A stretch of 64,000 nt of DNA, taken from assembly GCA_003117195.1 (NCBI GenBank), contig BDSI01000061.1:62001-126000 (forward strand), given 5' to 3'. Positions 9,901 through 22,350 of the stretch are shown piece after piece (positions within the stretch are counted from its first letter, which is position 1; each line of letters opens with the position of its first letter). Under the pieces are notes generated by a model, which saw nothing but the letters and a program-made list of their open reading frames with translations, was not told where the DNA came from and made no database searches. The translations under genes were made by a program, and so were the position numbers. Source of the DNA: Eudorina sp. 2006-703-Eu-15 (Eukaryota > Chlorophyta > Chlorophyceae > Chlamydomonadales > Volvocaceae).

Positions 9901-12426
9901 GTCCCTCCGCTTCCGCTGCCGGACATATAACCGGATCGGACTACTCCTCCCGCCCGATCACCATAAACGACCTTTTCCTTCAGTAGCCCGCATCCAAACA
10001 GCCCCAATACTGCCCCAGAGGCCATAGGACCCGCGTATATTGAACGACCACGCACACCCATGTAGGTAAGATAGAACCTGCTGCTGCTGCCCCGCCGTTT
10101 AATATACCACGCCCCGCCGTCCCCCGCCTACCGGCGGCACACATATAACCCAACCGGGTCGGGCGGCTCGGGTCCCTCACTAAAGACACGCACATCCCAA
10201 TCTCCTGTGCAGCAGCGCTATTTCTCAGGACGTATGCACGCACGCGCTCGGGCGCAGCAGGTCTAGCTATCTAACAGCTCCGTCGGACGCAGCAGGTCTA
10301 GCTGTCTATCTATCTCACGGCTCGGCTCCGTCCCTTGCTGTATGTTCAAACACCAGATAGACCACACGCACCCGCAGGTCCTCGCCGCGCAGCCGATCGC
10401 GCAGCTTGCTTGTTGGCACCCGAAACCCAAATCATAATCCGAAAGTTCGAATTCAGAAACCAGATAGACCTAGCTAGGGGGCCCAGCACGCAGGCGAATC
10501 ATTATTGGTCCAAAATGAACGAACCCAAATCAATAATCTTGCTTAATCTGCACGGATATACCTTGTTAAAGATACGTTCCTGATTGCCTGCCTCGCTCAG
10601 TATTTCGACTACTGATACGCGCAGAGGCCCGCTCCTGCCGCCTCATGGACGCGAGACAGGTACGTAGCCGGCGGCTTCCTCGGACCCAAATAAAGCGCAA
10701 TCGACCAACCAACCAACTAACACCTACCACCTTCATTGCTTGCATCCCTGCAAACTAACCCACGCGGCACGTACCCGACGGACACTCGCGGACGTACACG
10801 TACACGTACACGTACACGTACAGGACTTCGTTCGGGGACGCGGGCGCAACTCCGTCAGAAACACCTGATATGTGTATGTATGTATGTGTATATGTGTGTA
10901 TGTATGTGTGTAATGTGTGTATGTGTGCGCGTGTGTATGTACGGCGTGGGAAATTTTGGATGCCCCAGATGCCCCCCCGGTAGTACCCTGCACCGGCGGG
11001 GGTTACCTCCCCGGCCCCTGAAGTACGGACACCGCGAGGCATGAGGCGCAACGTACAGGAAACCGCGCGCGTGCCGGTAGCGCCGGAACGAAATCGCTGC
11101 GCGCCCCGTGCGTCTGTATACCTGCCATTTCGTTGTTGAGTGCGCAACCCAATCAATACCCACAGACACACGCTAGAAGGCACGCACGCCAGAACCCAAA
11201 ACGGAAAGAAAACCCAAATTAAGGACGCTAGCTAGCTCATCCTGCGGAACACTCCTTCCTGCGGAAGACACAACCGAGGAGCCCCCCGCCCTGCTGTTTC
11301 GCAAGGCCCATCCATCCCGTTGCACATACCCGCTCGTAGGGCGGTCATCCTGCCTGCCTGCTGCAAACCCTCATCATTTCGCAAACACAGCATACACATC
11401 CTGCGGGTACCCGTACGTACGTCCTCATCCTACCTCGCTCATCCTGCGAATGAACGAGTACTATTCAACTGCTGCGCGCCTCGCACAGAAAACGCAAAAG
11501 CCGCCAGAAAACACCTAATACACCAACTCGGTTGGGTTCCGTACATGCATTCATGCTGGAGATCTGAAAAAACGTTCAACGGGCCCCAAAGAAACCAAAA
11601 CGCACCGGAAGGAGCCAACCGACGGGACCCGCTGTGCGTGTTCAGCGAGATCGATCAGGGGAACGAGTTCAGATATGTTCAAACGTGATGAACCTGCAGC
11701 GGCTCATCTCCAACAAATTCATCAGCCGACACCGACGCAACCCATGTGCGGTTGGCTGGGGGCGTCTCCAGTCATTAAACACCCCCCCCACCCGGCCCCT
11801 CCCAGGGCAGATTATTACGTAATAACCAACTACCTTGCCTACATCAACCAAAACCGAATGAAGATCTCGCGCACGGCCGGATCGATCGCGCGGCCTCGCT
11901 CGCGCACGTAAATCCAGTACCAGACCGGCACTTGTACGGCACTGACAGTAGTACGGCATTAGAAATACGGCATGTACGACGACACTGATCGATATGAAGC
12001 CGTGTGTGTGTGCCGAAGTAGCGCGCTAGCTGCACCCTATACCTCTCGGGGGCCTCCCACCATAACACATACAGGTCGTGGGACGCTCCTATGTACGCAT
12101 GAGCTGCTGGCAGCCACGGACATCACAGGGCCACAGACATCAAAGGAGAGACGGCCCCGATGCCCCGATGCTTCGAATGGGCTCCAGGGGGGAGGGCCGC
12201 GCAGGCGCCCGCCGACGTTGTACGACCCGCCAGAGGTAGACCTACATACTCGGCCTTCTCCGTCCCCAGACGTCCCCAGCGGCTCAACCCGAACGGATAT
12301 CCAAGCACGTGCATTGCGGACGACCAGACATCATGTAACCGTGGACCCGTGTCCCGACCGGGTGTTCCAACGGGCCCAGATAGCTCTTAGGCGTCATGCT
12401 GTACTGCTACAGGCCTCCTGCTGCTA
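6943..12426. other. Long region without recognisable genes
   Basis: I find no convincing coding exon in this 5.5-kb stretch. It holds short simple repeats: GTTTACATC/CATGTAAAC pairs (7032-7075), a CTAGCTAG run (8520-8535), CCCTCCGTCC (8657-8700), ATC triplets (about 8790-8828), GTACAC (10796-10822) and GTATGT/GTGTAT (10867-10940). It also contains many GTACGGC and GTACGAC words. Part may be 3' untranslated or terminator-proximal DNA of the minus-strand gene ending at 12427. Confidence 0.5.
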
Positions 12427-15400
12427 CTAGAGGCCTCCAGGCCCGCTCCCCGTGCCGCGCGCGCGCGCCGCCGCCACAGCGGCCGCCGCCGCCGCAGCCG
12501 CCGCCGCCACAGCGGCGGCGACTGCGGCGGCCAGCGCCTCAGTGCGCGCGGCGATCACTGCCGCCGCCGCCGCCGCGGCGGCGCCGGCGGCGCACCATGT
12601 CATCACTGCCAAAAGTACGGCACCCCCGAAGTACAGGATAAATACGGTAATCGTACCAGCAGCGAGCCCCCGGGCCCCGCCGCCGTTTGTTCGGCACCGG
12701 CGCCGTGCCGCCAAGCTCCCAGCGCAAAGTACGACGGCCGCCGCCGCCGCTGCTGCCACAGTCGTACTGTGCAACGGCGGCAGGACTTCACCCGTCGCAC
12801 GGTTGCCGACGTGGCTCAGCAACGGCCCCAGATCCGTACTCCAGACCCGGGGAATGCCGCCGCCGCCGCCCGTTGCGGCTGCAGCCACAGCCCACACAAC
12901 AGCAATCATCGCTGTTGTGTCGTACAGTGACGAAGTCGCTAGCCGTGTCAGCGGCCATGCCGCCGCCGCCGCCGCCGCCGCCAGCAACACCAGTAGGTCG
13001 ACGGCGGTACCCTGGGGCAGCTTGGAGACGAGCAGTCGCGCGGCCTGGGGCGCCGGCGTCGGTGCTCGGGTGGACGAGTGTACGACCCGTACCGCCGCGG
13101 AGCGGGCGGCGGCGGCGTCCGTAACAGCGTCGTCGGCGTCGTCGTCGGCGGCTGGAGCGCCGAAGTCGGCGGCGGCGACTGTGGCGGCAGGGTCGCTCTG
13201 GCAACGTGGCCGCGGACTGTCGACAGGCCATTGGGCCAGTGTCACTTCGCTGGCATCATCGGTGGCGGCGGCCTCGCCGCCGCCGTCGCCGCCGCCAGCG
13301 CGTTCCGCCGCAGCGGCGGCGCGCAGTGACGCCAGCGCTGACGACAGGGCCGCGGCGGCGGCGGCGCCGCCGCCGCCAACGGGCGGCGCCGCCGTCGCCG
13401 TCGCCGTCGCCGTCGCCGGCTGCGGCGGCGGCGGCGGGCTTGCCGCGATGTACGCGCCGTCCATTCCCACGAGCGCGAGCCCCCTCGCCACCGCCGTCTG
13501 CAGCAGTGTGGCCAGGCAGGCGAACATGTCGTTGTCCCGCAGGAAGCCAACCATCTGGGCCAGCACGGACTGATAGTGCGACACCTCGTCGGCCGCCGCC
13601 GGGTCGTCGACGTTGTCGAAGCCGGCGTCGTACAACTTCGGGCTGGTGCCGTACGTCGGGTAGGCTGCGTCGTGCCCATCACCTCCGCCCGGCGGCAGGC
13701 ACGTCAGGAGGTAGGTGAAGTCCAGGGCGAAGGCGCGGAAGTGGTGCGACCAGGCCCAGCACAGCGCGGCCTGGGGGTTGGATCGTGGGTGCAAAACGCC
13801 ACATGAGGCAAAACAGTCGTTAAGGGCGGCCGGGCGGGCGGTCGAGTAAATTCGCATTGGAGCAAGGTCACGTTCAACAGGTCGTAAATGGCTCGGCTGT
13901 GGCGGTTGAAATCGCGTAAGTACAGGCGCCCGGAGCTCAGTTAAAACCCACCTGCAGCCGCGGCGGCAGCAGCTCGACGGGCGAGCGGAACGCGTCCGGG
14001 TCGTACGGCAGTACGGAATGGTTGGGCGGCAGTGCCTCATGCATCATGCGCCAGAGGAGCCTGCACCGCCGGTCGGAGGGGAGAGGAGAGGAGGAGGGTG
14101 CGCGGTAGGTAGGGTGAGGATTCAGCAATGCTTCAAGGCTCAGCAACAGTCAACGGTCAACGGTCCAGGCGACGGAAAGGGGCAGATACACTTTGCCGAG
14201 TAGTACAAGGGGCACACGACCGATGGACCGATGGCCCAAGCAGATCGATGGCGAGCAGATGGCGGACAAAAGAACGGATAGACGGAGGAGAGGTGGCGCA
14301 TGGCGGTTAGGTGGCAGATAAATAATGGCACCAAAATGATGGGATGGGGTCATTGGGACGCAGCCGTGCGGGTTTGCGCGAGCCGCCGTGAGAACCCAAA
14401 GGCATCCGAGATCCCACCCGACCGGACGCGCTGCCAGCTAGCTAACTAGCCACCCTGAAGCCAAGGTGCCCAATCAACCAGTCGCCCAGCCGCCCGCCGT
14501 CGGCCACTCTGCCGACTACCAGCCACCCAGCTACTCAGCCCCAGTCATTCGGCCACCTCATGCCCAAAACCTCAGCCACCCCGACGGCCGGCCCCACCTG
14601 TGCGCCTCCTCTCGAGCCGCCTGGGGCAGCGCCATCAGCGGCGCCGACTCCTGCAGGGACTCCCAGCTCGGGACACCCTGTACGGCATCGGTTGGCACAC
14701 GGGTTGTATGGAAGGTTGTACGGCAGATGCGGTTTAACTGGCTAGATCGATCTGGGTCGTGACAACCGGGTCGTGACAAGACAAAAGCAGTAAGGACACG
14801 GTTTGTACGACATCCCGGCTCCCAATACAGGCATTACACGGCTTGTACTACACCCCGGCCCCCAATCAGTCGCAGCGCTGCTCAACGAAACGAGGACCCG
14901 CCGAGCCACGGTGAAGAAACCAATGCGGACCTGCAAATGAAACCCCCCCCCCCAGCCACCCACCGTGTCCCCGGTCAGGAAGCAGGACGTGACCCCGGGC
15001 TGGTCGGCCTGGAGGCGCAGTCTGCCGCAGGGCAGGTGGGCAGGTGGGCAGGCGCGCGGGGGCGGGGGAGGGAGGTGCGGTCCGTCAGGGACGGGGCGGA
15101 GCGGGGCAAGGAAGCCGTGCGGTGCGGCGTGGAATGGGATGGCGATGTTCACGAAGCTCCGCCCCCGCCCTAGCCCCCCCGCCCCAGGCCCTGCTACGGT
15201 ACTCGCTCAGTCGTGCTCGCAACGCACGGTTCCTCTTGACAATCAAGATGAGACAAGATGAGATGCGCGGCGACAATGTGCCGCTGCCGTACAGTATGTG
15301 CAAGGTAATCTGACAGATGTTATCCGGGTGGATTCGTTCGGTCGCTGCTAGCTAGGGCGACATCCCCGTCTTAAAGAGTTTCCCCGACCCAGATCCAGCC

Positions 15401-16351
15401 TGCTGGCGGACCGGACGGTTCGATTGAAATGAACGGTTTGTTTTGTCCTAGGGCTGCATGGCTGCGCAGGTCACCGCCATGGCAGGTCGCGGCAACCGAC
15501 GCAGCGCCGCTTCGGCAATTCCGGGCCCCGATGCCTTTCAGACGTCTTCTTCATTCAACTTCTAACGTATATTTTGCTCCAGTTGACCCGTCGCAGAATC
15601 CGAAAATAAGGCTGCCTACTGGAAATGGCGTCCATTAACGGGTGAAACCCACATGGCCTTTCTCACCATCCGTAAGCCGTACGGCACTCCACCCACAAGT
15701 ATGACCCGATTGCATGTTTGCTGTGGCTCACCTGACACGTACGGCACCGCCATCGTCGACCGTTACGGCCTCGTCCCCCACAATCACGTCGTCGCGAACC
15801 GCCAGCGCGCGCGAGCAGCACCCCGCGGCGGCGGTGGCCACCGCTGTCTTGGCGCCGCTCGTCACGGACCATGAAGCGCCCCCCTCGCCGTCACCGCTGC
15901 CGTCGCCCGTCGCCGCCGCCCCCGCAGCCGTGTGCGGGTCGAAGCCAACCACGCAGGCGGCGGCGACGGCGGCGTCGAGCGACACGGCCGCTCGCAGTTC
16001 GATGACCTCCGCGGCGCCGCCGACGGGGAAGGTGGGCGGCCAGGCGACGCTGAACTCGGCGCGCGCGCCGAGAGCTTGTACGGCAGAAGGTACGGATGAG
16101 TCATAGCCGACGTTGGCGTTGCCCGGGTCTTCGTGATGTACGAACGGGTGCCGGTTGACGTCCAGTAAGGGCTGACCCACAAGTGACGCGTGGCTGTACT
16201 TCATGTCGCCGTACATGTCGTACTCGCATCTGGGGCGGCAGTGCGCCGGCGTGGCGAGCGTGTGGGCTTGCGCGGACGCGAAGGGGTTGCCTGGCGTTGC
16301 GGCGGCAGGCAGCCCAGCGAAAGCCGACATTTGTCCGCGCGTCGGCGCGCA
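12427..16351 (-). CDS. Multi-pass membrane protein, family unknown (3' exons)
   Basis: Three exons fit with exact phase: 16351-15732, 14060-13952 and 13770-12427 (stop at 12427-12429). Donors read GTGAGC and GTGGGT, and acceptors GTGCAG and CCCCAG. The assembled protein segment (about 690 residues) starts with a soluble part including KYSHASLVGQPLLDV and HHFRAFALDFTYLL. It continues with an Ala/Gly-rich low-complexity stretch and ends with about four hydrophobic, probably membrane-spanning segments (DLLVLLAAAAAAAAW, TAMIAVVWAVAAA, TVAAAAAAAVVLCAG, TVFILYFGGAVLLAVMTW). The first exons upstream of 16351 are not resolved. Divergent orientation with the cyclase gene suggests a shared 5' region. 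I considered a polycystin-like channel but saw no diagnostic motif. Confidence 0.6.
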
Positions 16352-16482
16352 CTGTATGTTGCAGTGACGTCTAGGCTCACTTGCTGTTCCACAGCAGCTT
16401 GTTTTCACAGCAATTTCACAGCAATCTGCGGAACAAAAAAGGAACAATCGGCAAAGGAATAAGAGAAGACGAATGTTATTAC

Positions 16483-16680
16483 GCGGAAAATACCGCCAAA
16501 CCACCAAACAGGACAGCCAAACCACCAAACAGGAGACGGGGAAAATACCGCCAAACCACCAAACAGGACAGCCAAACCACCAAACAGGAGACGGGGAAAA
16601 TACCGCCAAACCACCAAACAGGACAGCCAAACCACCAAACAGGAGACGCTGAAAATACCGCCAAAACACCAAAAGGCACC
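16483..16680. repeat. 55-bp tandem repeat with internal 20-bp subrepeat
   Basis: About three and a half copies of a 55-bp unit, each built from two copies of GCCAAACCACCAAACAGGA plus GACGGGGAAAATACC. All three minus-strand frames are open across it and read hydrophobic, Trp-rich strings (for example VWWFGCPVWWFGGIF). It most likely sits in an intron or the 5' region of the minus-strand membrane protein gene. Confidence 0.85.
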
Positions 16681-16689
16681 AAACAGGAC

Positions 16690-18570
16690 GCGTGAGCCGC
16701 GCGGACACAGCGACGTCGTCCATCGTTGGGTCCTGCGGATGCTCGGCGGATCCTTGGTCCCAGACGCCCTTTATTGGTAAGGGCTGCACGCACGCACGTG
16801 TTCTGTTGGGCGCGCTGGTAATGGGATGGCAGTGAGCTCCTTGACAACAGCGTGGAAGCGCAGAAAAGACAAAAGCGCGAACCGGATGATGAGAAGATCG
16901 AAAACAAGGATGAGCGCAGATCCTATGGGAACCCAAACTGGCGGTGCTCAGGTCGGCGCCGGAGGTGTCCTGCCAAACTTAAACACAGAGGGCTGCGGGA
17001 GCGGCATCCTGAAGGCAAGCGTTTGGCGTTTGGGAAAGCCGTCGCGGCCTTGCCGCCAACAGACGGCCACCGCGCGCGCCAGGCTGTAACTGCTCGCCGC
17101 AGGTAGCTGGCTATAGCTGCCTGTTTCATGTTCGTTCGTTGCTTGTCTAGTGGAGCTGTCTGACAGAGTGCCGCCGATTGCTGAGGCCGAGCCAAACGCC
17201 TAAACCTAACGAGCACGGCCGATGAGCGTGCGCGCAGGTCACTCACCCTTTCGGCGGTCTCAACTCCGTCTTCAAGGATTCAGCAGATATGCGCGCGCTC
17301 TCGAGGCCGTCAGTTCCGCGGAGTGCACGCCACGCAGGCTCTACAACCGGCCCTGCATAACATTGGAGGTGTCAAGCTCTCCTACGGATATGTTTATCAA
17401 GCACAAAAAGTGCTGTAACTATTATGTGTGCTATTAGGTCCGCAAGATTACAGGAAGATGGGCGGGCAGGGATTTCAAAATGTGGAAATGGACCGCAAGG
17501 TGGCGACATGTTGCTCGGATTCTGCGTACAACTGCCGTACCTCGGGCATGGGTCATCACACGGGGTTAGCAACCACAATCCCAACATCCTCACTGGTGAA
17601 TCAATTCGATGAATTCCTTAATTCCATACATATTGCTTTGTGTCGACCTGCTTTGGCGTGAGGGGCTCCACCATCAGGTTTACGGTCCGTGGGTCTGTGA
17701 GTTCTTCAAGCATTCTTCCAGTTGTGTCTAAATTATGAGCAGCATGTCGATAAAAGATGTCCTCTTACACGGCGATTGGATGTGGGTCTGGTTTTAGTAC
17801 AGTCCCGACATTGTATGTCATGCTACGTGTAAGTTAACAATATCATGAACCTGCGTTTTGTTCATCAACAAAAATATCATATGTATCCATGTCACCACAG
17901 TAAAAGCATGCCGTAATCGTACACCAAGCTCAAATTGCTCACATATAATAAAAACATGTTTGTATTAATGGGTGTAGGAATTATCGCTATCAACATGTTA
18001 ATTAAAATGCTAGTTGCTGCTTTCATGGCAAGCTCTGGCTGGGGGCTGCTTAGCCGGTATGCCGTGTACATGCAGAGCTAATATTATTGGATATGTGTTG
18101 TGCAAATAAAAATACATCCATTGATTCCCTGTAATTGGCAAAACACCATGATTCATGAAAAACCGTACTTTCAACTGCCGGACCAGTGCCGGACCCATGT
18201 GCCCAAACCTATCGGCGCCGTCCTCACTTTTGTCTAGTTATAACTTGAAAATAATGTTAACAATATTGCCCTATAGAGTATAATTTGGCACCTTGAAACC
18301 ACCTTCCGGGCCATTTTCCCCGTGACCACTAAATCTCTACTGGGATGCACAATCTTTTCGCAACGTTGCACTTTAGATTCTGAAGAATTACGCACGCAAC
18401 TATCTGCTACGATAGCTTAGGTGCCAGTTGTACCGTAGTCGGTCAGTACTGGCAGGCCAAGCTGAACGAGGAAAACGGGAAACGCTTTCAATCATCGCCA
18501 TGCGCCATTGAAGTTCTTAGTACCTTTCGAATTCTCGGGCGGCCCTTGCCGGGGAAGAAGAAGGAGTTAC
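16690..18570. other. Divergent intergenic region
   Basis: The region separates the minus-strand membrane protein gene from the plus-strand cyclase and presumably holds both promoters and the unresolved 5' exons of the former. From about 17,700 to 18,400 it becomes AT-rich. A minus-strand frame beginning MKQAAIASYLRRAVTAW (from about 17,131) has a basic, amphipathic start and could be a first exon, but no splice link could be proved. Confidence 0.4.
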
Positions 18571-21500
18571 ATGTCGTCGTTTGACTCAAGGCTCTGGCTG
18601 CGCCACCGAAACAAGGAATTGTTCTTTGCGTTACTTTTGCTAATACAAAGCGTGCTACCCTCCATTTCGGTAGACTCGGCGGCGTCCGCGAGCTCTGTCG
18701 TTTTGGGAAACTATTCTTTGCTAGAATCGGCAGCGGCGTCATCGAACCCATGTCTGTCGAGTGTGTTGGATATCATATCGAACTGGTGGGTATGTGCGTT
18801 CACGTCCGGCCAGGCGTGGCATCTTTACGTGTCTCATCCTCACTCTTCCGTTGCTCAGGTCTCGAAACGTGGGCAGCGGTTGCCTCGGCAATGCTGACGA
18901 GCTTCAGCAGGCAATCATGCTGCTTGCCGCGGACCCACGCTGTGTCACATCAAATTGGGTAAGTTCTATCTCGTCCGATGCAGCGACAAACCTTCGGTTT
19001 ACCTGTCTGGGCGTAGCGACCTGATCCCGAACGAACTTGCCTTCAATGTTTGTTAGCTGAAATGTTATACAAAGGTTGCGTTAGAATTTTAACTCTGCCT
19101 GTCAAGAGCCAGGCCCCGCCCAAGGGCATTTACTTCGATCGTGCCTGCTTTACTTTGATGTCCGGCGTTCAACCGTGCCTGCTTGGTTTGACATCCGGGG
19201 TGGGATTAATCGGATTAACCCGTTGCAGTTCCAGCACGCGTCCCAGCCGCTCCTCTGTTTCAAAACTGATGCTTTGCTTGGGCCCACCCCACTCACCCCG
19301 CCCCGCAGACGCAGCCGCCAGCGACAAAAGCCTGGCTGCAGTATCCTGCCTGGTTCAACGGCATCGTAGGCGAAGGGGCGCTGGCCGCAGCCATGGCGAG
19401 CTCCGAAACCACAGCCTGGTTCATCGTTTCCCAGCTGCCCAATCCGTCACAGCTCCCGAACGAAACCAGCATGCACCAGTACCCAGACAAGCAGGCTTCG
19501 GAGCTGGCGGCGAAGTTCATCACGGCCATCACCACCGCAGACGGTACGTATGTGTGTCAGAACCGCAGCCAGTCAGTCAAGAGTGCGTGCGCCACGCTAG
19601 TACACTCGCGGATCCATCCCCCGCCCCCAGCTCTGTGCCTTCAGCACAAAAAAGATTATTGCGTTCTGTAGAAAGTTGCCGTGGCATCGTCATCGCGAGT
19701 GATCCCCTTGCGGCTCTCTTGGACTCTGTTACCGTTGCTCTGTTACCGTTGCTCTGTTACCGTTGCTTGGATACCGTTGCTCTGTTACCGTTGCTTGGAT
19801 ACCGCTGCTTGGATACCGCTGCTTGGATACCGTTGAGAGTGACGGCACCGTGCGCCAAGCCTGGCTGGGTTTTCGGGGGCTGCCCCGTCCCGCCTGTCCA
19901 CTGAACGAGTAACTGAATGAAATAATTAATGAATAAAATGTAAATGGCCGCTTGCAGTGTCGGGGCTGAGTCTGAGCGACACACTGCAGCACGGCGACTG
20001 GGAGCACCTCATAGGTACGTCCCGCGAGGCGAGGCGGCCATCCGCCCCGGGGCCGGGTTTGGGCGGGCCGCCCCGGGTTTGGGCCTCCTGCCCTGGATTT
20101 GGGCCCCCCGCCCCGTGCGTCGAGCGAGAAATCCACATTCAGCAGCCACCCATCTCCTCTGTCACGTTCTGTGTGGTGGACCTGGACTGCCGCGTGGGCC
20201 GCTAGCTGTCAGCCCTTGCTGTGTCCCCTGTCTATCTTTCGGCGTGGCCAGTCTATCTAGTCGCATGTTGTGTTTTTCCCGCGAACGGGATCTAGATCTA
20301 GATCTAGATCCAGACCTAGATCTAGATCACAGAGATGTGTGGACCCTTCCACCCGGGGGCACCACGGAATAGAAAACCTTTCCACCTTTCCACCCTTCCT
20401 CTGTTCCTATCCCACTGATTGCGACGCCCGACCCAGCGCTGACCTGCATGCGGCGGTCCCCCGGTCCGCGGGAACGCCGCCACCCGACCCGTGAACCACT
20501 GGTTCGGACGTTTCCCACCGCGTAACGCCCGCATGCCTGACACCTGCCCCTGCCCAACCCTGGGTCTGTGTGTGTGTGTATGTGTATACTGTGTAGCGAG
20601 AAACCCGCCCCAACCGCCCCAACCGCCCAAGATGCTTCCCCGCCGCGTCCCGGTTTGTTGTGTGATGACGGTGGCCCCTGTTGTGTGTTGATGCATGGTG
20701 TGACCCCAGAGAATGCCTGCGCAGACCTGGTGGACCCCTACGGGCCCCTGCACCCGCGCACCTTTCTGCTGATGTGGTACCGGCGGGACGCGCTGTCGGC
20801 GCTTAACCTGACGGAGCCGCCGGACCACTGGGAGGGGCTGCTGGGGCTGCTGGAGGCGCACCGGCGGGCCAAGGCGGCGGGGCAGGGGGCGGGGCTGCCG
20901 GAGCACGGGCTGTGCCTGACCACCAGCCCGCACTGCGGCCGCGTGGGGGACGTGCTGGCGGCGGTGGCGGCGAGCGTGGTGCAGACCCGCGGGTCGGCGC
21001 AGGGCTACGTGTTTGACCTGGATAAGGCCCCGCCGCAGCTGGAGCTGCTCGTCAACGGCACCGGCTGGCGCTATGCGGCGGAGATTGTACGGCAGATGTT
21101 GTCGTACAACGCGCCTGACAACATAAGCGAGGTCATCGACGGCAAATTTTCGAGTGCGGAGATTCGCCAGGCGACCGATGGCGGCGCGCTGTCGCCATTC
21201 TGCCACGCCGTCAGCCCGTACTTCACCGCCGGGAACTGTACGGTGACCCTCGAGTGGGACGCCGCGCTGCCGCACCTGGCGGCGGCGGCGGCGCTGCGGC
21301 GGCCGGGGGCGCTGGGCGTGGCGCCGCTGCCCGGCAGCCGGTGGGTGTTGGACCCGATCGAAACCGACACCGACATGGCCGAGGAGCTGGTGCAGTGCAA
21401 CCACAGCACCTGCACCATCAGCATCAATCACGAACTGTTGTACGGTCCGTACGGCATTTTCGCGAATGGCGCGTCCGCACCCCAAGCGGCGGCGGCGGTG

Positions 21501-22318
21501 CACGAAGAGGATGGCATTGCGGGCCGGCTGGTGGCGCCGCTGCCGGAGCTGGCGAGGATGGAGGAGGAGGCGGTGTCGGCGGAGGCGGAGGCCGCGGCGC
21601 AGGCGCTGGCGCGCAGACCGTCTCTGTTGGTGAACCGCGCGCCGTACTCGGCTTTGTACGACGTGTACAGCGTCATCGACGTGGGAGGTAATGGAGTCTG
21701 CACCTGAACCGCATTGCCTCTGTGGCCCTGGAGGACCTCCTGTTTTTTTCTTATGTGCATTTGATTTGTTTTTATTTTTTTGCTGTTTTTCCTGTTTGAG
21801 CCTTTGCCTTATCGCCGCCTGTGCGCTCTCTCCGCCTCCGGTTTACACACAGCCGTTTTAAGGTCGGCGCAACCCACTCGCTCTCACCCGCTTTGCCCCG
21901 CTGCATCTCTCTATTGAATCAAGCTGTGTATGGTTCATGATATTCATATCTCACATCTCACTCTATGTACGAAGGCTTTGGTGCGGATATGTGCAGTATC
22001 GTGCCGATCTCTGATGCATCTCGCCCGCCCCGATCTTGGAAACCCGCCCCAACCGACAACCGACAACCACCCTCGTCGTACATCCCCTCAAAAATCTTGT
22101 TTGACCGCTCTGCTGTGCGCAGATGTGGTCGTGACCGGCAACTCCTCCAGCCTGGTGCAACAGACGGGTCAGGATGGCCTGCTCGTCCAACGGGCGCTAC
22201 GGCAGCGCGTCACGGACGCGGTCCGTACGGCAATGGGCTTCGTGGCGCACACCGCCACCGACGCGCGCAACTGCTCCAGCTTCGCCGGCGTCCGCTGGTG
22301 GGTGGCGTTGTGGAGCGA

Positions 22319-22350
<32 letters not shown>

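Noticed and set aside
12452..13573. 373-codon plus-strand Ala-rich ORF
   Set aside because: It mirrors the minus-strand membrane-protein exon, which has hydrophobic segments, splice sites and exact phase.
13600..16351. Polycystin-type channel assignment for the minus-strand membrane protein
   Set aside because: No polycystin motif or pore helix could be found in the visible exons.
20322..21503. 393-codon minus-strand ORF
   Set aside because: It is the antisense of cyclase exon 5, which encodes the recognisable extracellular domain.
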